From Welwitschia mirabilis (Eukaryota; Gnetophyta; Gnetopsida; Welwitschiales), in contig JBOZIK010000001.1 in the NCBI GenBank assembly GCA_051453625.1, positions 178,405,908 to 178,469,907 on the forward strand: a stretch of 64,000 nt of DNA, in the 5' to 3' direction. Numbering within the stretch: position 1 is the stretch's first letter; each line of letters starts with the position of its first letter. The position numbers were made by a program, and so were the translations under genes. The notes under the pieces are model-generated. The model saw nothing but the letters and a program-made list of their open reading frames with translations. It had not been told where the DNA came from and did no database searches. Positions 10,481 through 21,429 of this stretch are shown here, one piece after another.

Positions 10481-10839
10481 TTATAACATGGACATAAATA
10501 TTACATTAAATAATATCAAGATATATAACATGGCTATTAAATACATGTGTAATTTGACTTCATATCTATCACCTTACTAAACAACATAGCAATGACAAAA
10601 TTTTAACTATAAAATACTTAAATGAAATAAGAATATCAAAGTTTCAAATAGCTGTAAAGAAAAGAACCTATTAGAAAGACAATTCTAGCTGCACATGCGG
10701 TTAATATGCCATCAAAACCTAAAAAAGCATATTGAGCTTGATCACTTTAAAAGCCTTTTAAAATGTAGAAAACAAAGACCCAATAAATTACTCTAAATAA
10801 AACAAGATAACTATGCATTATAAGGTATGACAGCTGGTC

Positions 10840-11060
10840 AGAGAATCTCTAAACATCATTTAAGAATATATGGGCATGTTTCTTTTGCACCCATTTGTGC
10901 TGTGTTTCTTCTATTTCAACCCTTTTAGCACGTGCAACTCTTCATGCATCAAGATCTTCCAATTTTGAGCTATGTACATCACCAATCCTATGAGTTCTAA
11001 CATCTATGTTCAGATCCTAAAAATCATGCTAAAAAATACCATTGATTTCATCTATGTTCA
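10840..11060 (-). pseudogene. Exon-like fragment of an unrecognised charged protein
   Basis: The - strand gives a largely open frame with one stop, rich in charged residues, including RVARAKRVEIEETQHKWVQK. The density of Lys, Arg and Glu is unlike nearby non-coding sequence and suggests a captured exon. No family was recognised. It lies inside the CACTA element between the methyltransferase fragment and the first Tat LTR, so it may be an N-terminal exon of the same captured region or a separate capture. Confidence 0.35.
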
Positions 11061-11472
11061 ATCCATTCTACTAAAACCCCATCAATCTCTTCAAGGGTAT
11101 GGCTCTGCCTACATAACAAAAATAATAAGAATCTCAGATTCAGTGTAGAAACAAGCAGTAGTCTCCTGGTTTAATGACTATCAAGAGAGTTTGAATGCTA
11201 GAAGTAATAAGCCATGGAACATCCCTTCTATTGTTGGATGATTTTGAGGATCAATAGTAAAGACAAATAGATTGTTCCTTCTTAGCTGTGATTGAGTTGA
11301 TACATCATAGGGCATCCCTTCTATGGTAGATCTAATTAGTCACCCTTGTCTTGTCTTAAAGCTCTACTTCATAATGCAATTATGAAGAGGGAGTAAATGG
11401 AGAATTTTTTTTAATTAAGATTGAAGTCGAAAGAACAAAAAACTTACAGTAGAAAAGAAAGCACATAAGGTC

Positions 11473-12561
11473 ACTATTTAAGAGATTTTTTATTTCTCGT
11501 AAACAATGGATTAGTTCTAACATTATGCGATGATAGATGACTTTGGTGGTTTGATGATGATTTAAGCGAGTTTAAGCTAAACCTTATGACTTGACCTAGT
11601 TTGACTAAAGTTGACTGAATTTGACTATGTTTGACTAACTTGAACTTACGTTGACTGACATCATTTGATTCATTTTGATAGAATTTGACTGCGTTTGACT
11701 GATTTTGACTTGCTTTGACTAGTTTAACTAACTTTAACCAAGTTCAATTAATTTCATTTTGACAAAGTTTCCTGATGTTGTGATATTTTGTTCGATTTAT
11801 TTTAGGCCTAAAAAGTTTTACCTATAGTGACAATTTAAATGCATAAAAATGAGTTCTAATCCCACAAAACAATTTTTTTAAGAATATAAAAGTTTTTATT
11901 TTTTTTCTTAGTTTTAAGAGAAATTTAAATTTAAAGCCTAAAACTAGTCAAAGACAAAATTTTAAATACGAGTTAAAAAATATAAAAGAAGTTTTTTTAA
12001 AAATAAAATTAAAAAAGAAGCAATAATATTTTCCTAAGTTTTTTCTTGTTAATTTTCCCATGGTTTTTTTTCTTTTTTCAGTTCTTTTCTTAAAAAAAAA
12101 ATGTATAACTTTGTAGAGAAAAAAGGCCCCTTCTTGTTGTTGCTTTTAAAAAAAAAAAATAAAAGCCTTTTTATTAAAAAAATAAAAATAAAATAAAATA
12201 AAATAAAAAACCTGCAAAAGTCATTTTCCTCTGCTCCCACGCTCTGTCTCTCGCACCCGCGCTTCCGTTTCTGGTTGTGCGTTACCCTCTTCCTCCCTCT
12301 GCATTTTGCCTCTCCTTTACTATGGTATCCCCTTTTATTTTTGGCTACATGTTACCTATTTCACTCGTGTCTTCCCTTTCTCTCCTCATATGGCAGCAGC
12401 AATGAGCTTGATAGAATCAACACCGGCGTTGTTGCAGAAGGTAGTGGAGACGAGCTCTACGATGGGAGGTTCTTCAACAAGGCTCAGAATTCATCGATGC
12501 TGTACATAACTGATCAACAAGTGCTTCACTCAAATAGAAACAGAAATGAAGAGGGCTTTAC

Positions 12562-12598
<37 letters not shown>

Positions 12599-12781
12599 TC
12601 TTTGGGCTTGAATGGCTTTGGCATTTATAACCTTAATCTCTCTTTCATTTTTGGTATTTGTGGAAGTCAAAGCAACTTCATATTTATGCTCTAATCATTT
12701 TTTTAGGGTAGTGTGCTTCTAGCACCACCCTTTGTCATCACCCCTTTTCAGCCCCGTCTAGGGGCACGCAGCACGGTTATA
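11473..12781 (-). repeat. LTR1: 3' LTR of Tat element A
   Basis: It aligns along its whole length with 29659-31002. It contains the TTGAC-rich tract (11590-11720), A/T homopolymer runs, a (GA)n microsatellite (about 12564-12594) that LTR4 lacks, and a polypurine tract just outside its right end. The left end (CTATTTA...) is shared by all four LTRs but is not the usual TG. Confidence 0.85.
11590..11720. repeat. TTGAC-rich degenerate repeat in LTR1
   Basis: Ten copies of TTGACC or TTGACT occur in about 130 bases, spaced roughly 9-11 bases apart, mostly as TTTGACT. TTGAC[CT] is the core of the W-box bound by WRKY transcription factors. Equivalent tracts are in LTR2 (about 13300-13510, fourteen TTGAC), LTR3 (about 25980-26230) and LTR4 (about 29780-29900). 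Confidence 0.8.
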
Positions 12782-12784
12782 GTT

Positions 12785-12796
12785 GCTCCCTTTTAA
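12785..12796 (-). promoter_or_regulatory. Polypurine tract of Tat element A
   Basis: On the - strand the sequence reads AAAAGGGAGC, next to the start of the 3' LTR. It is the expected primer for plus-strand synthesis and marks LTR1 as a 3' LTR of a - strand element. Confidence 0.75.
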
Positions 12797-13194
12797 CATG
12801 AGGTAAAAAATGAGTTGTATATTGAAAGTAATCATATAAACATTTGGAAAGTATGCGAGAATGACACAAGTGATGCATGAGATAATAAGATGTTAAGAAA
12901 GAGAAGTAGCGATAAATGTAGAAAATGGGAGATGAGGAATGATGATTAACATTTGACCATAATCATGACAATGGATAAGGAAACTTAGGTATAGGAGGAT
13001 GGTAAATAAAGTAAAAGGGATGAAAGACGATGGCATTGGAAAATAGATTCTTACCACATTTCAAGATGGTAAAGGGAGCTGTGAAAGGGATGAATACCAA
13101 AAGATAATAAGTTAACCGAAAAGTAGAATTAGTCTTAAGCAGGTAAGAGTAAATGCAATAATGACTTTGAGATAATTAATTATAGCTATTTATG
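12797..13194 (-). other. 3' non-coding remnant of Tat element A
   Basis: About 400 bases lie between the polypurine tract of element A and the left LTR of element B. They are purine-rich on the + strand, with no open frame. This is where B interrupts A. Confidence 0.5.
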
Positions 13195-14220
13195 AGATTT
13201 TTTATTTCTCGTAAATGGTGGATTAGTTCTAATGTTACGCAATGATAGGTGACTTTGGTGGTTTGAAGGTAGTCTAAATGAGTTTAAGCTAAACCCTAAT
13301 GACTTGACCTAGTTTGACTGAATTTGACTATGTTTGACTGTGTTTGACTAACTTGGACTTACGTTGACTGACATCATTTTGACTAACTTTGACTATCGTT
13401 TTGACAGTTTAACTAGGTTTGAATGTTATGTTTTGACAAAATTTAACTATGCTTTGACAGTTTGACTGGGTTTGACTGATTTTAACTGCTGACTAGTTTG
13501 ACTAACTTTGGCTGAGTTTGAAAAAGTTGCAGTGTTTGTTGACTACATTTAAATGAAATTAATCAATTTCATTTTGACATAATTTTCTAATGTTGTAATA
13601 TTTTCTTGTAATTTATTTTAGGCCTAAAATGTTTTTCTTATAGCGAAAATGTAAATGCATAAAAATGAGTTCTAAAAAAAAGAGAAGTTCAGGACTTAAT
13701 AATAATTAAAATTTAACAAAACATTTTTTTAGAATATAAGGATTTTTGTTGTTTTTATTTTTGGTTTTTAAGAGAAATTTAAATTAATGCCTAAACTAGA
13801 AAAAGACAAAGTTTTAAATATGATTTCAAAAATTTAAAAAAAGGTTTTTTTTCAAAATCAAAAAGAAAAAGAAAGAATTTTTTTTTTTTGTAGACATAAG
13901 ACTAATCCTAATTAATAGCTTTAAAAGAATGCTTATCTAATAAAAAAAATTCCTAAGTTTTGTTTTTTTAAAATTTTTTTCAAATGTATAACTTAAAAGA
14001 GGGAAAAAAACTATTTAAATGGGCCCTTTCTTTCTTTTTTTTTAAATGCATTTTAAAAGTAAACTAAAAATAACAATAAAAAATAAAATAAAATTAAAAA
14101 CCTGGATTATTTTGATGCACCCTCCTCCGTTTTCTTTCATTCCTCTTCTTTTTTTTTTTTGATTGCGCTTCTTTGAAGTGCTACATTTTTGCCTTTGTCT
14201 TAGAAAATGTAGTTAAAACA
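13195..14220 (-). repeat. LTR2: 3' LTR of Tat element B
   Basis: It begins GCTATTTATGAGA and ends GTTAAAACA, with a polypurine tract three bases beyond. It aligns with LTR3 through the TTGAC tract to about 13790; its remaining 400 bases align only loosely with LTR1 and LTR4. Confidence 0.82.
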
Positions 14221-14222
14221 AA

Positions 14223-14234
14223 GCTCCCCCTTTT
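14223..14234 (-). promoter_or_regulatory. Polypurine tract of Tat element B
   Basis: The - strand reads AAAAGGGGGAGC, a classic plus-strand primer directly upstream of the 3' LTR (which starts TGTTTTAAC on that strand). It fixes the LTR2 boundary at 14220. Confidence 0.88.
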
Positions 14235-14755
14235 GCATTAAAGCATTGCCACCGTGATATGAATCCTCTATGGATTTACAGTCCCCTGTTTCCAATACCG
14301 TCTCTAGGATAATGATGGTGATATACAAGTAAGTAGAATAAGAAGGCTCATGCAAGTGTATTAATCATAGTTAAGAAAGGATCGGGTGGGCCATAGCATG
14401 GATCAATGCTATATATCTCATCATTGTCATCTTCCATAATTGGGCCTTGTGGAATAGAATATCAATTACAGCAAAGTCTGGTACTTCCCCTCATTGGCAT
14501 TGTACTCGAAGAAAAGCAGCATGCACCCTTTGACAGAAAGGAGGAACAAGTGGAAGATGATCGTCAGCCATAGTCTGGACTTCAAATACAGAAACCAAAA
14601 TGTGGACTTCGTACGATGCGAAACAAATGCCTATGTTATTCTGCATGAGAACCAATGTATATATACATGAGACATTATACAAACTTACTAATGAAAATAT
14701 TAAAATCCTCAACAAAAATGATATTTTTTTGAGCTTTATCTTAATGAAAATAAGG
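14235..14755 (-). other. 3' untranslated region of Tat element B
   Basis: This stretch lies between integrase and the polypurine tract. It has one - strand open frame (14491-14715, 74 residues) without a known domain. Tat elements often carry an extra reading frame in this position, but nothing supports function here. Confidence 0.45.
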
Positions 14756-14759
14756 TCGA

Positions 14760-15930
14760 AGATATAGCTAATTTATAGGTTCACTCTCTTCAACACCATT
14801 TAAACTCCTTAGTTTGTATGTTCCCTTGTTGAACTTCTATGAGATGATAAATGGTCCTAACTAATTAGGTGAAAACTTTAAAGTCTTTTTAGTTAACTTC
14901 ACCTTCAACATTAAGTTACCTATATCATAAGATCTTGGATTCACATTCTTATTTTATGCATTACTGATTTGCTTCTAGTAGAGTTGGATTTATTGTAAGG
15001 CTTTTATTCATTTTTCATCTAAAGTTTTAAGTTATGCAAGTCACATTTCCTTTTCCGTATTAGATAACTCTAGATCCTTAACTAGTGTTTTTAATGTGGG
15101 AATCTAAATTTGAGTGGGCAAAACTGCTTCAGTACCATAAAAAAGTTGAAACGATGTTATCCCTATAGCAGTTTTTATTGTAATGCAATAAGCCCATAAT
15201 GCTAAAAGTAATTTATCATGCCATGATTTCATATTTCTTTGTAAGAATTTCTTAAGATACTTTATGATCAACTTATTTGTAGCTTCAACTTATTCATTTT
15301 CTTGAGGATAATGTGGTGTCGAAAAGGAATGTTTTATCCCAAATTTGCTTAGGAAATTCTTCAATTCTGATAATTTAAATTGCAGACCATTATTAGTGAT
15401 AATGAAATAAGGTATGCCAAATCTAGCAATGATGTAATCAAGAATGAAATTTTGAGTTTGCTTTAATGTTGTTTGCTATAATGGGACTGCTTTGATGCAT
15501 TTAAAAAGCATTCTGTTGCAGTAAGGATGAATGCATATTGTCCTGATGAGGCAAGTGTAATAGGACCGATTAAATCCATACCCCATTTTCTAAAAACCCA
15601 AATTGAATCAGAAGCAAAAAGCACAGTAGGAAGTTGATGTCTTCTTAGTGAAAAGATTTGACAAGTATGACATGTTTTGACTCTTTTGAAATAGTTATCG
15701 TTTATTGTTTTCCAAAAATAGCCAGACTGTAGCACATGACCCAATAGTGATTTTACCCCCTAGTGGGATCCACATGGTCTAGCATGGGTCTCTTTTCAGA
15801 CATAAGCAACTTTGCTTAATTTTAGGCATTTTAAGAGGATACCTTCATTTGACTTCTTATATAATTGACCTTGAATTAGAGCAAAGTGCGTTGCTTGATT
15901 CCTGAAGTTTTACTTTTGTAATGAAGAGAG
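14760..15930 (-). pseudogene. Integrase of Tat element B (copy 1)
   Basis: Integrase inserts the reverse-transcribed DNA into the host genome. The zinc-binding region is seen at about 15744-15650 (CHTCQ in a TWO-Cys context), then the core start WGMDLIGPI with its catalytic Asp at about 15580. The second core segment IITNNGLQF (about 15395) has Asn where the catalytic Asp belongs, followed by STPHYPQENE with the catalytic Glu region near 15310. At least two stops and frame changes split it, and the continuation to about 14760 is badly broken. It is the last domain of pol, just before the 3' untranslated region. Confidence 0.82.
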
Positions 15931-16089
15931 ATTTTCAGGTAGCTTTTAATTAGTAAAGTAATCTAGCAAAGCATCATACCACTTATCATTTACTTCAGGA
16001 TATTTTATCATATGACTTACCTCATCTCATGATAGCTTTAGATAGACAGTTATCTAATATTGATTAAGGAAATTTTGACTAATGTCCAC

Positions 16090-16530
16090 ACATGTAACAT
16101 ACTCTTTAAGGGATGAATCTCTAAAACACATTTGATCAAAGTTTGCAAGATAATCTATGACTTGATTTTTATGTCTAGGAATAGCTAGAAGTTCACATGC
16201 ATTAAATAATGTAAGAAGCTTTCTTACTCTTCTGAGATATGCATCTAGGATTCCTGATCCAGCTTCGTACTTGCCTAAAACTTAATTGATAACTAATTGC
16301 GAGTCACCAAAAATGCGTAGTTTCTTGAAATCTACTTGAATAGCGATCATAATTCCTCTTGTAAAGGCTTCATATTCAGCAATGTTGTTTGTGCAATGAA
16401 AATTCTGTTTAAAAGATAATGGCAAACTTGTTTTGTTGTTGAGAAAGAAGACTATTCCTGCAAATCCACTATTTCAGTTAGATGCGCCATCTAAAAACAT
16501 CAATGCATCCCAATTATTTTTTATTTCGAC
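16090..16530 (-). pseudogene. Second (archaeal-type) RNase H of Tat element B, copy 1
   Basis: The translation shows MFLDGASN (first catalytic Asp), TNNIAEYEA (catalytic Glu), IFGDSQLV (catalytic Asp) and a later decayed AD-like site in an IPRHKNQ context. This order is diagnostic of the extra RNase H that sits between the ordinary RNase H and integrase only in the Tat clade of plant Ty3/gypsy elements. A few stops interrupt the frame. The equivalent domain of copy 2 at 19524-19994 is better preserved. Confidence 0.85.
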
Positions 16531-16554
16531 AAGATGAATTTCTTCATCAGAGAA

Positions 16555-17040
16555 TTATTCAGTTTTACTTGAGGTTTCACCTTCAATGTCTATTGGTAGA
16601 TCTGCCATTTGTTCGGCTATGCACTTTCCCTTGACTAATTTTTGAGATTGGAATTCTAAGTCAAGTTCAGCGAGAATCCAATTTATTAAACGTGTGCTAC
16701 CAGTAGAGTATTCAAATAGATGTTTGAGAAAATTCTGATTATTAATTACAATTGTTTTAGTTATCACCATATAATGACGAAACTTTTGTAAAGCAAAAAC
16801 TAAACTCAAACATGCCTTTTTCGCTTTAGTGTAATTTCTCTCATATTGATGTAGTATCATACTGATGTAATAAATTGGGTGATCTCGATGTAATTCAGTA
16901 CATTGAAAGATCATTGCACTAATTAATAATGATGTATATGTCAAGTAAAGGTAAAAGGATTGATCAGACTTAGGTAGACTTAGAACAGGGGTGGATGTCA
17001 AATATTCCTTAATTTTATCAAAAGCTTTTTAATAATTTTC
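16555..17040 (-). pseudogene. Retroviral-type RNase H region of Tat element B, copy 1
   Basis: An open frame of 148 residues (17001-16555) covers the connection and RNase H: LSLPKSDQSFYLYL (usual Asp site changed), RNYTKAKKACLSLVFALQKF, then a STRLINWILAELDLEF segment and CIAEQMADLPID. It removes RNA from the RNA-DNA hybrid. Upstream it continues into RT through a stop. The decayed first catalytic residue argues against activity. Confidence 0.82.
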
Positions 17041-17059
17041 ATTCCACTTGAATTGGTTG

Positions 17060-17830
17060 TCTTTCTTGAGTAAATGCATAAATGGCTCACATTGATCTAC
17101 TAAATCTGAAATAAATTAATGTATTGCTTATAGTCTATTTAGATACTACATAACTATTTCAAGTTGCAGGGTGATGGCATATTTGTAATTGTCTTGATCT
17201 TATTGGAATCAATTTCTATGCCTCTTTTCGATACCATGAATTCTAGGAGTTTTTCTGATGGCATACCAAATACACATTTCTTCAAGTTCAGGCACAAATT
17301 ATATTGTTTTGCTTGTGTGAATAGTTGATTTAGGTTATTAGGATGATTCACAAGTATCTTTGACTTCACCACAACATCATCAATGTAGTCTTTCACATTG
17401 CGGTGGATCATGTTGTGAAAGATATGTGTCATTGCATGCTGATAGGTTGCACTAGCATTTTTTAATCCGAAAGGAATCATGATGTAACATAAGAGATCCC
17501 ATGGTGTTATAAAAGTTGTTTTGTGCTTGTCTGCAGGATTAATAAAGAGCTGATTATAACCTGAGTAACTGTCCATAAATGATAAGAGGTCATAAGCAGT
17601 AGTGTTATCCACAAGGATGTCGATTTTTAGTAAAGGATAGTCATCCTTTAAGATAAACTTTTTTAAATTATGATAATCAATACAAATCCTAATCTGACCA
17701 TTCTTCTTTGATACAACCACCATATTTGATAGCCAATCTGAGTAATCTATTGGTCGGATAAAACATGCAGTTAAAAAATGCTCTAGATCTTGTTTCACTA
17801 CTAATGCAAGGCAAGGGTTTAGCTTTCTAA
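17060..17830 (-). pseudogene. Reverse transcriptase of Tat element B, copy 1
   Basis: The frame 17798-17154 (214 residues from its first Met) holds the main RT motifs: SKKNGQIRICIDYHNLKK, FMDSYSGYNQ (motif A with catalytic Asp), TTFITPW, MIPFGLKNASATYQ (motif B) and YIDDVVVKSK (motif C, the catalytic YxDD box), then LEFMVSKRGIE. It copies the element's RNA into DNA. The catalytic residues visible here are intact, making this the best-kept enzyme domain in the window, but flanking stops separate it from RNase H. Confidence 0.9.
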
Positions 17831-17849
17831 CCTTTTATCTCACTATGAT

Positions 17850-18271
17850 CGAGTTGGCTTTAGAATGATGTTGTGCATAAGTATTGATTTGTCGATTCCT
17901 GGCATATCATTGTAATACCAAGCAAAGATGTCCCTATAGGAATATAGCACATTTTCAAGCTCAGATTTAGTCCATTACAGAAGTTGTTTATTGATCTTAA
18001 GAGATTTTTTCTGACTAATGAGATCTACAAGAAAGTCATATATTATGACATCCTGCTACTTCACTAGAGATGATTTTATATTTTTTGACTTTATTGTTTC
18101 ATATGCCTCAGTGTTTTCACTTATTTATTCATGATTTGAGAAGATATAAGGTTTTTCTAAGAAATCACTATAATTGAAATCGACAAGATTGAGATTGACA
18201 TACCTTTTAACAGGTTCATCATCAAGGGTAAAATGCAGGGATGTGTTCAATTGACTCCTTAGTATGATGTC
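17850..18271 (-). pseudogene. N-terminal pol segment upstream of RT, copy 1
   Basis: From the putative splice acceptor at 18271 the - strand reads ILRSQLNTSLHFTLDDE and on through RYVNLNLVDFNYSDFLEK towards RT. The matching region of copy 2 is 21742-21430. It links protease to RT in the polyprotein. Stops are present. The start of similarity at the acceptor is the reason for placing the exon boundary here. Confidence 0.6.
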
Positions 18272-18913
18272 CTACAAGATAAGAAAATGACATAAGAATA
18301 ACAACAACGAGGGACAAACTAAAAGCAGACACTGAAAAGCATGTCAAACTCCTTTAATTGAAAGACTTGGAAAACAAAACATAAACTATTTTTAGAAGAG
18401 AATTTGTTCTTTCATTTTCTCTCTTAAAAAGAAAGTTTTGAAACATTACGCTTTGTGAATGTTTATGTGTAGTGTGATAGGTAGAGGCTTTTCTCAGTCA
18501 TCGAGACTTTGCTCAGATGTGCAAACTCATTTTGTATGAGGTACTTTAATCATCATGGACTTTTTCCTTTGCATTTTAACTAGATAAATAACCTAGCATT
18601 CTTTTTTCTTTCTTTCTTTTTTAAATCTTTTTTTTGTTTTGTCTTGTTTTTTTTCTTTTTTTCTTTGTTTTATTTTTTTGTGTTATGTGTTTTGTTCCTT
18701 TTTTCTCTCTCTTTTTTTTTGGTATATCTTATTGTATATACACATGTGTACATGTTTTTGTTTTTGTGTCTTCATTTTTCTTTTTGTTGTTTTGATTTTT
18801 TTTTTCTTTTTGGTTGAGAATTTTAAATCATGAGCTAATTAGAAAACCATCTGAGAGGAATGGAATTCATCCCATGTCTAAGATTTGAGTATCAGAAATG
18901 GGTGAGGCTTTCG
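18272..18913 (-). other. Protease-RT spacer, putative intron (copy 1)
   Basis: This non-coding spacer lies between the protease end and pol. On the - strand it ends in a good acceptor: a pyrimidine-rich run TTGTTGTTATTCTTATG, then TTTTCTTATCTTGTAG, followed by coding sequence. The middle is an A-rich low-complexity tract (18600-18800). The donor side is weak: AAAGCC here, where the related copies have AAGGTCTTAC and AAGGTTTCAC. Ogre elements of the same clade are known to carry a spliced intron at this place. Confidence 0.5.
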
Positions 18914-19037
18914 TGTTATGATGGTCCACTTAATCATGTTCAAAATGTGAGAAAGGAATAGTCATCTTCTCAGGTGTAGGAGGTGGGGATGGAGAAGATG
19001 ACGTCGATCATGCTTTTACATTTGCCACAGTATGATT
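18870..19037 (-). pseudogene. Protease C-terminal end adjoining an assembly gap
   Basis: This matches the end of the protease region of the other copies (compare 23114-23275): NHTV..NVKA and the serine-rich segment. It is cut by the gap at 19038. Confidence 0.6.
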
Positions 19038-19137
19038 NNNNNNNNNNNNNNNNNNNNNNNNNNNNNNNNNNNNNNNNNNNNNNNNNNNNNNNNNNNNNNN
19101 NNNNNNNNNNNNNNNNNNNNNNNNNNNNNNNNNNNNN
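19038..19137. other. 100-base assembly gap joining unlike parts of two Tat copies
   Basis: A run of exactly 100 N joins the end of a protease (right to left) to the middle of an integrase. Since both sides belong to the same family, this join may be a scaffolding choice and not real adjacency. Confidence 0.9.
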
Positions 19138-19410
19138 TGACATTTTTTGACTATCTTGAAACAATCATCGTTCATTATTTTCCAAAAATAACTAGATAGT
19201 AGCACATAACCCAACAGTGATTTTTCCCTCTGATGAGGCACACATAGTCCAGGATGGGTCTCTTTTAGGACATAAGCAACTTCAGTTGATTTTAAACATC
19301 TTAATAGGATACCTTCATTTGACTTCTTATACAATTGTCCTTGGATTAGAGCAAAACACGTTGCTTGATCCCTGAAGTTTCGCTTCTGTAATGAAGAGAG
19401 ATTTTCAGGT
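19138..19410 (-). pseudogene. Integrase N-terminal fragment, copy 2
   Basis: The fragment reads KSNEGILLRCLKSTEVAYV and GYVLLSSYFWKIMNDDCFK, matching 15930-15665. It contains the start of the integrase zinc-binding region and ends at the gap. Confidence 0.7.
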
Positions 19411-19523
19411 AGCCTTTAATCAGTGAAGTAATTTAATAAAGTATCATACCACTTATCATTCACTTTAGGGTCTTTTATCAATTGATCTATCTTATCTCAT
19501 GATAGCTCTAGATAAGCAGTCAT

Positions 19524-19994
19524 CTAATGTTCATCGAGGAAATTTTGACTAATGTCCACACGTGTGAAATACTCTTTAAGGAATGAATCTCTATAACACA
19601 TTTGAGAAAAGTTTGTAAGATAATCTGCGAATTGATTTTCATTTCTAGGAATAGCTAGAAGTTTACATTCCTTAAATAATGCAAGAAGCTTTTTTACTCT
19701 TCCAAGATATGCTTCTAGGATTCCTAATCTAGCTTCGTACTTACCTAAGACTTGGTTGACAACTAATTGCGAGTCCTTAAAAATGCATAATTTCTTGAAA
19801 CCTATTTGAATAGCGAGCATGATTTCTCTTATCAAAGCCTCATGTTTAGTAATGTTATTCGTGTAATGAAAATTTAGTTTAAAAGAGAATGGAAAGCTTG
19901 TTTTATTATTAATAAAGAAGACTACTCCTGCAAATCCACCATTTCTATTGGATGCGTCATCGAAAAACATCGATGCATCCCAATAATTTTTCAT
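19524..19994 (-). pseudogene. Second (archaeal-type) RNase H, copy 2, open frame
   Basis: A 156-residue open frame holds the whole extra RNase H: FFDDASNRNGGFAGVVFF (Asp), NNITKHEALIREI (Glu), KDSQLVVNQVLGKYEA (Asp) and IPRNENQFADYLTNF (final Asp). All four expected acidic positions are present. It is the clearest evidence for a Tat-clade element. The ordinary RNase H lies immediately upstream (20058-20480). It is open by chance or because this copy is younger; flanking domains contain stops. Confidence 0.9.
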
Positions 19995-20057
19995 TTCAAT
20001 AATATGAATTTATTCATCAGGGAATTGTTTAGATTCACTTGAGGTTTCATCTTCAGC

Positions 20058-20480
20058 TTATACTGGTAGAACTGCCATTTGTTCGGCTATGCACTTTCCC
20101 TTAACTGATTTTTGAGATTGGAATTCTAAGTTAAATTCAGTAAGAATTGATGCCCACTTTATTAAACGTGTACTACCAATAGAGTATTTAAGTAGATGTT
20201 TAAGCAAATTTTGGTTATTAATCATAATTATTTTATTTTTCATCATATAATGACAAAACTTTTGTAAAGCAAAAACTAAACTCAAAGATTCCTTTTCTAC
20301 TTTAGTATAATTTCTCTCATATTGATGTAGTATTCTACTAATATAATAAATTGGGTGATCTTAATGTAATCCATCACATTAAAAGATGATTACACTAATT
20401 GATGATGATGTATATGCTAAGTAAAGGTAAAATGATTGATCAGGCTTAGGTGAACTCAGAACAGGAGTGGATGTCAGATA
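20058..20480 (-). pseudogene. Retroviral-type RNase H region, copy 2
   Basis: The segment 20285-20058 is open and reads SLVFALQKFCHYM, STRLIKWASILTEFNLEF and CIAEQMAVLPV, parallel to 16820-16590. The upstream part carries stops. Confidence 0.75.
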
Positions 20481-20539
20481 TTCCTTAATTCTATTAAAAG
20501 CTTTTTGATAATTTTCGTCTCACTTGAATTAATTGTCTT

Positions 20540-21300
20540 TCTTAAGTAAATGCATAAATGGTTCACATCGATCTGCCAAAGTTGAAATAAATCGATGTAT
20601 TTCTTATAGCCTACTTTGGAGACTATGTAATTATTTCAAGTTACATGGTGATTCCATATCTGTAGTTGCCTTGATCCTATTAGGATCAATTTCTATGCCT
20701 CATTTCGATACCATGAATCCTAAGAGTTTTTCTGATGGTATACTAAATACACATTTCTTTGGATTTNNNNGCAAATTATATCATCTTCCTTGTATGAACA
20801 GTTTATTTAGGTCATTAGGATAATCGGCAATTATCTTTGACTTAAGCACAACATCATCAACATAGTCTTTCATGTTGCAGTGAATCCTATTGTGAAAGAT
20901 ATGTGTCATTGCATGCTAGTAGGTTGCACCAACATTTTTTAATCCAAAAAGCATCATAATGTAATAGAAGAGATTTCATGGTGTTATAAAAGTTGTTTTG
21001 TGTTGGTTTATGGGATTGATAAAGATCTAATTATAATCTAAGTAACCATCCATAAATGATAAGAGGTCATAACTTGCAGTGTTGTCTACTAGGATATCAA
21101 TATTTGATAAAGAATAATCATTCTTTAAGGTAACCTTGTTTAAATCACGATAATCAATACAAATTCTAATTTGGCCATTCATCTTTAGAATGATCACCAT
21201 ATTTGATAGCCAATTTGAGTAATCTAATGGTCAGATAAAACGACAGTTAAGAGATTCTCTAGATATTGTTTGACTACTAATGTAAGGTAGGGGTTTAGCT
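20540..21300 (-). pseudogene. Reverse transcriptase, copy 2
   Basis: It is homologous to 17060-17830 but more decayed, with a 4-base gap at 20767. The motif C box survives as KDYVDDVVLKSK near 20870-20830. Several sense codons have become stops in a C-to-T pattern. It has no intact long frame. Confidence 0.8.
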
Positions 21301-21429
21301 TTCTAAATTTTTGTTTCACTAGGATCGAGTTTGGCTTTAAAACGATGTTATGCATAATTATGAATTTGTCAATTCCTGACATATCTTTGTAATACCAAGC
21401 AAATATGTTACTATTGGAAGATAACATAT

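Noticed and set aside
18639-18833. Phe-rich + strand open frame, and its twin at 26587-26790
   Set aside because: Both are translations of the poly-T rich spacer between protease and RT of Tat elements lying on the other strand.
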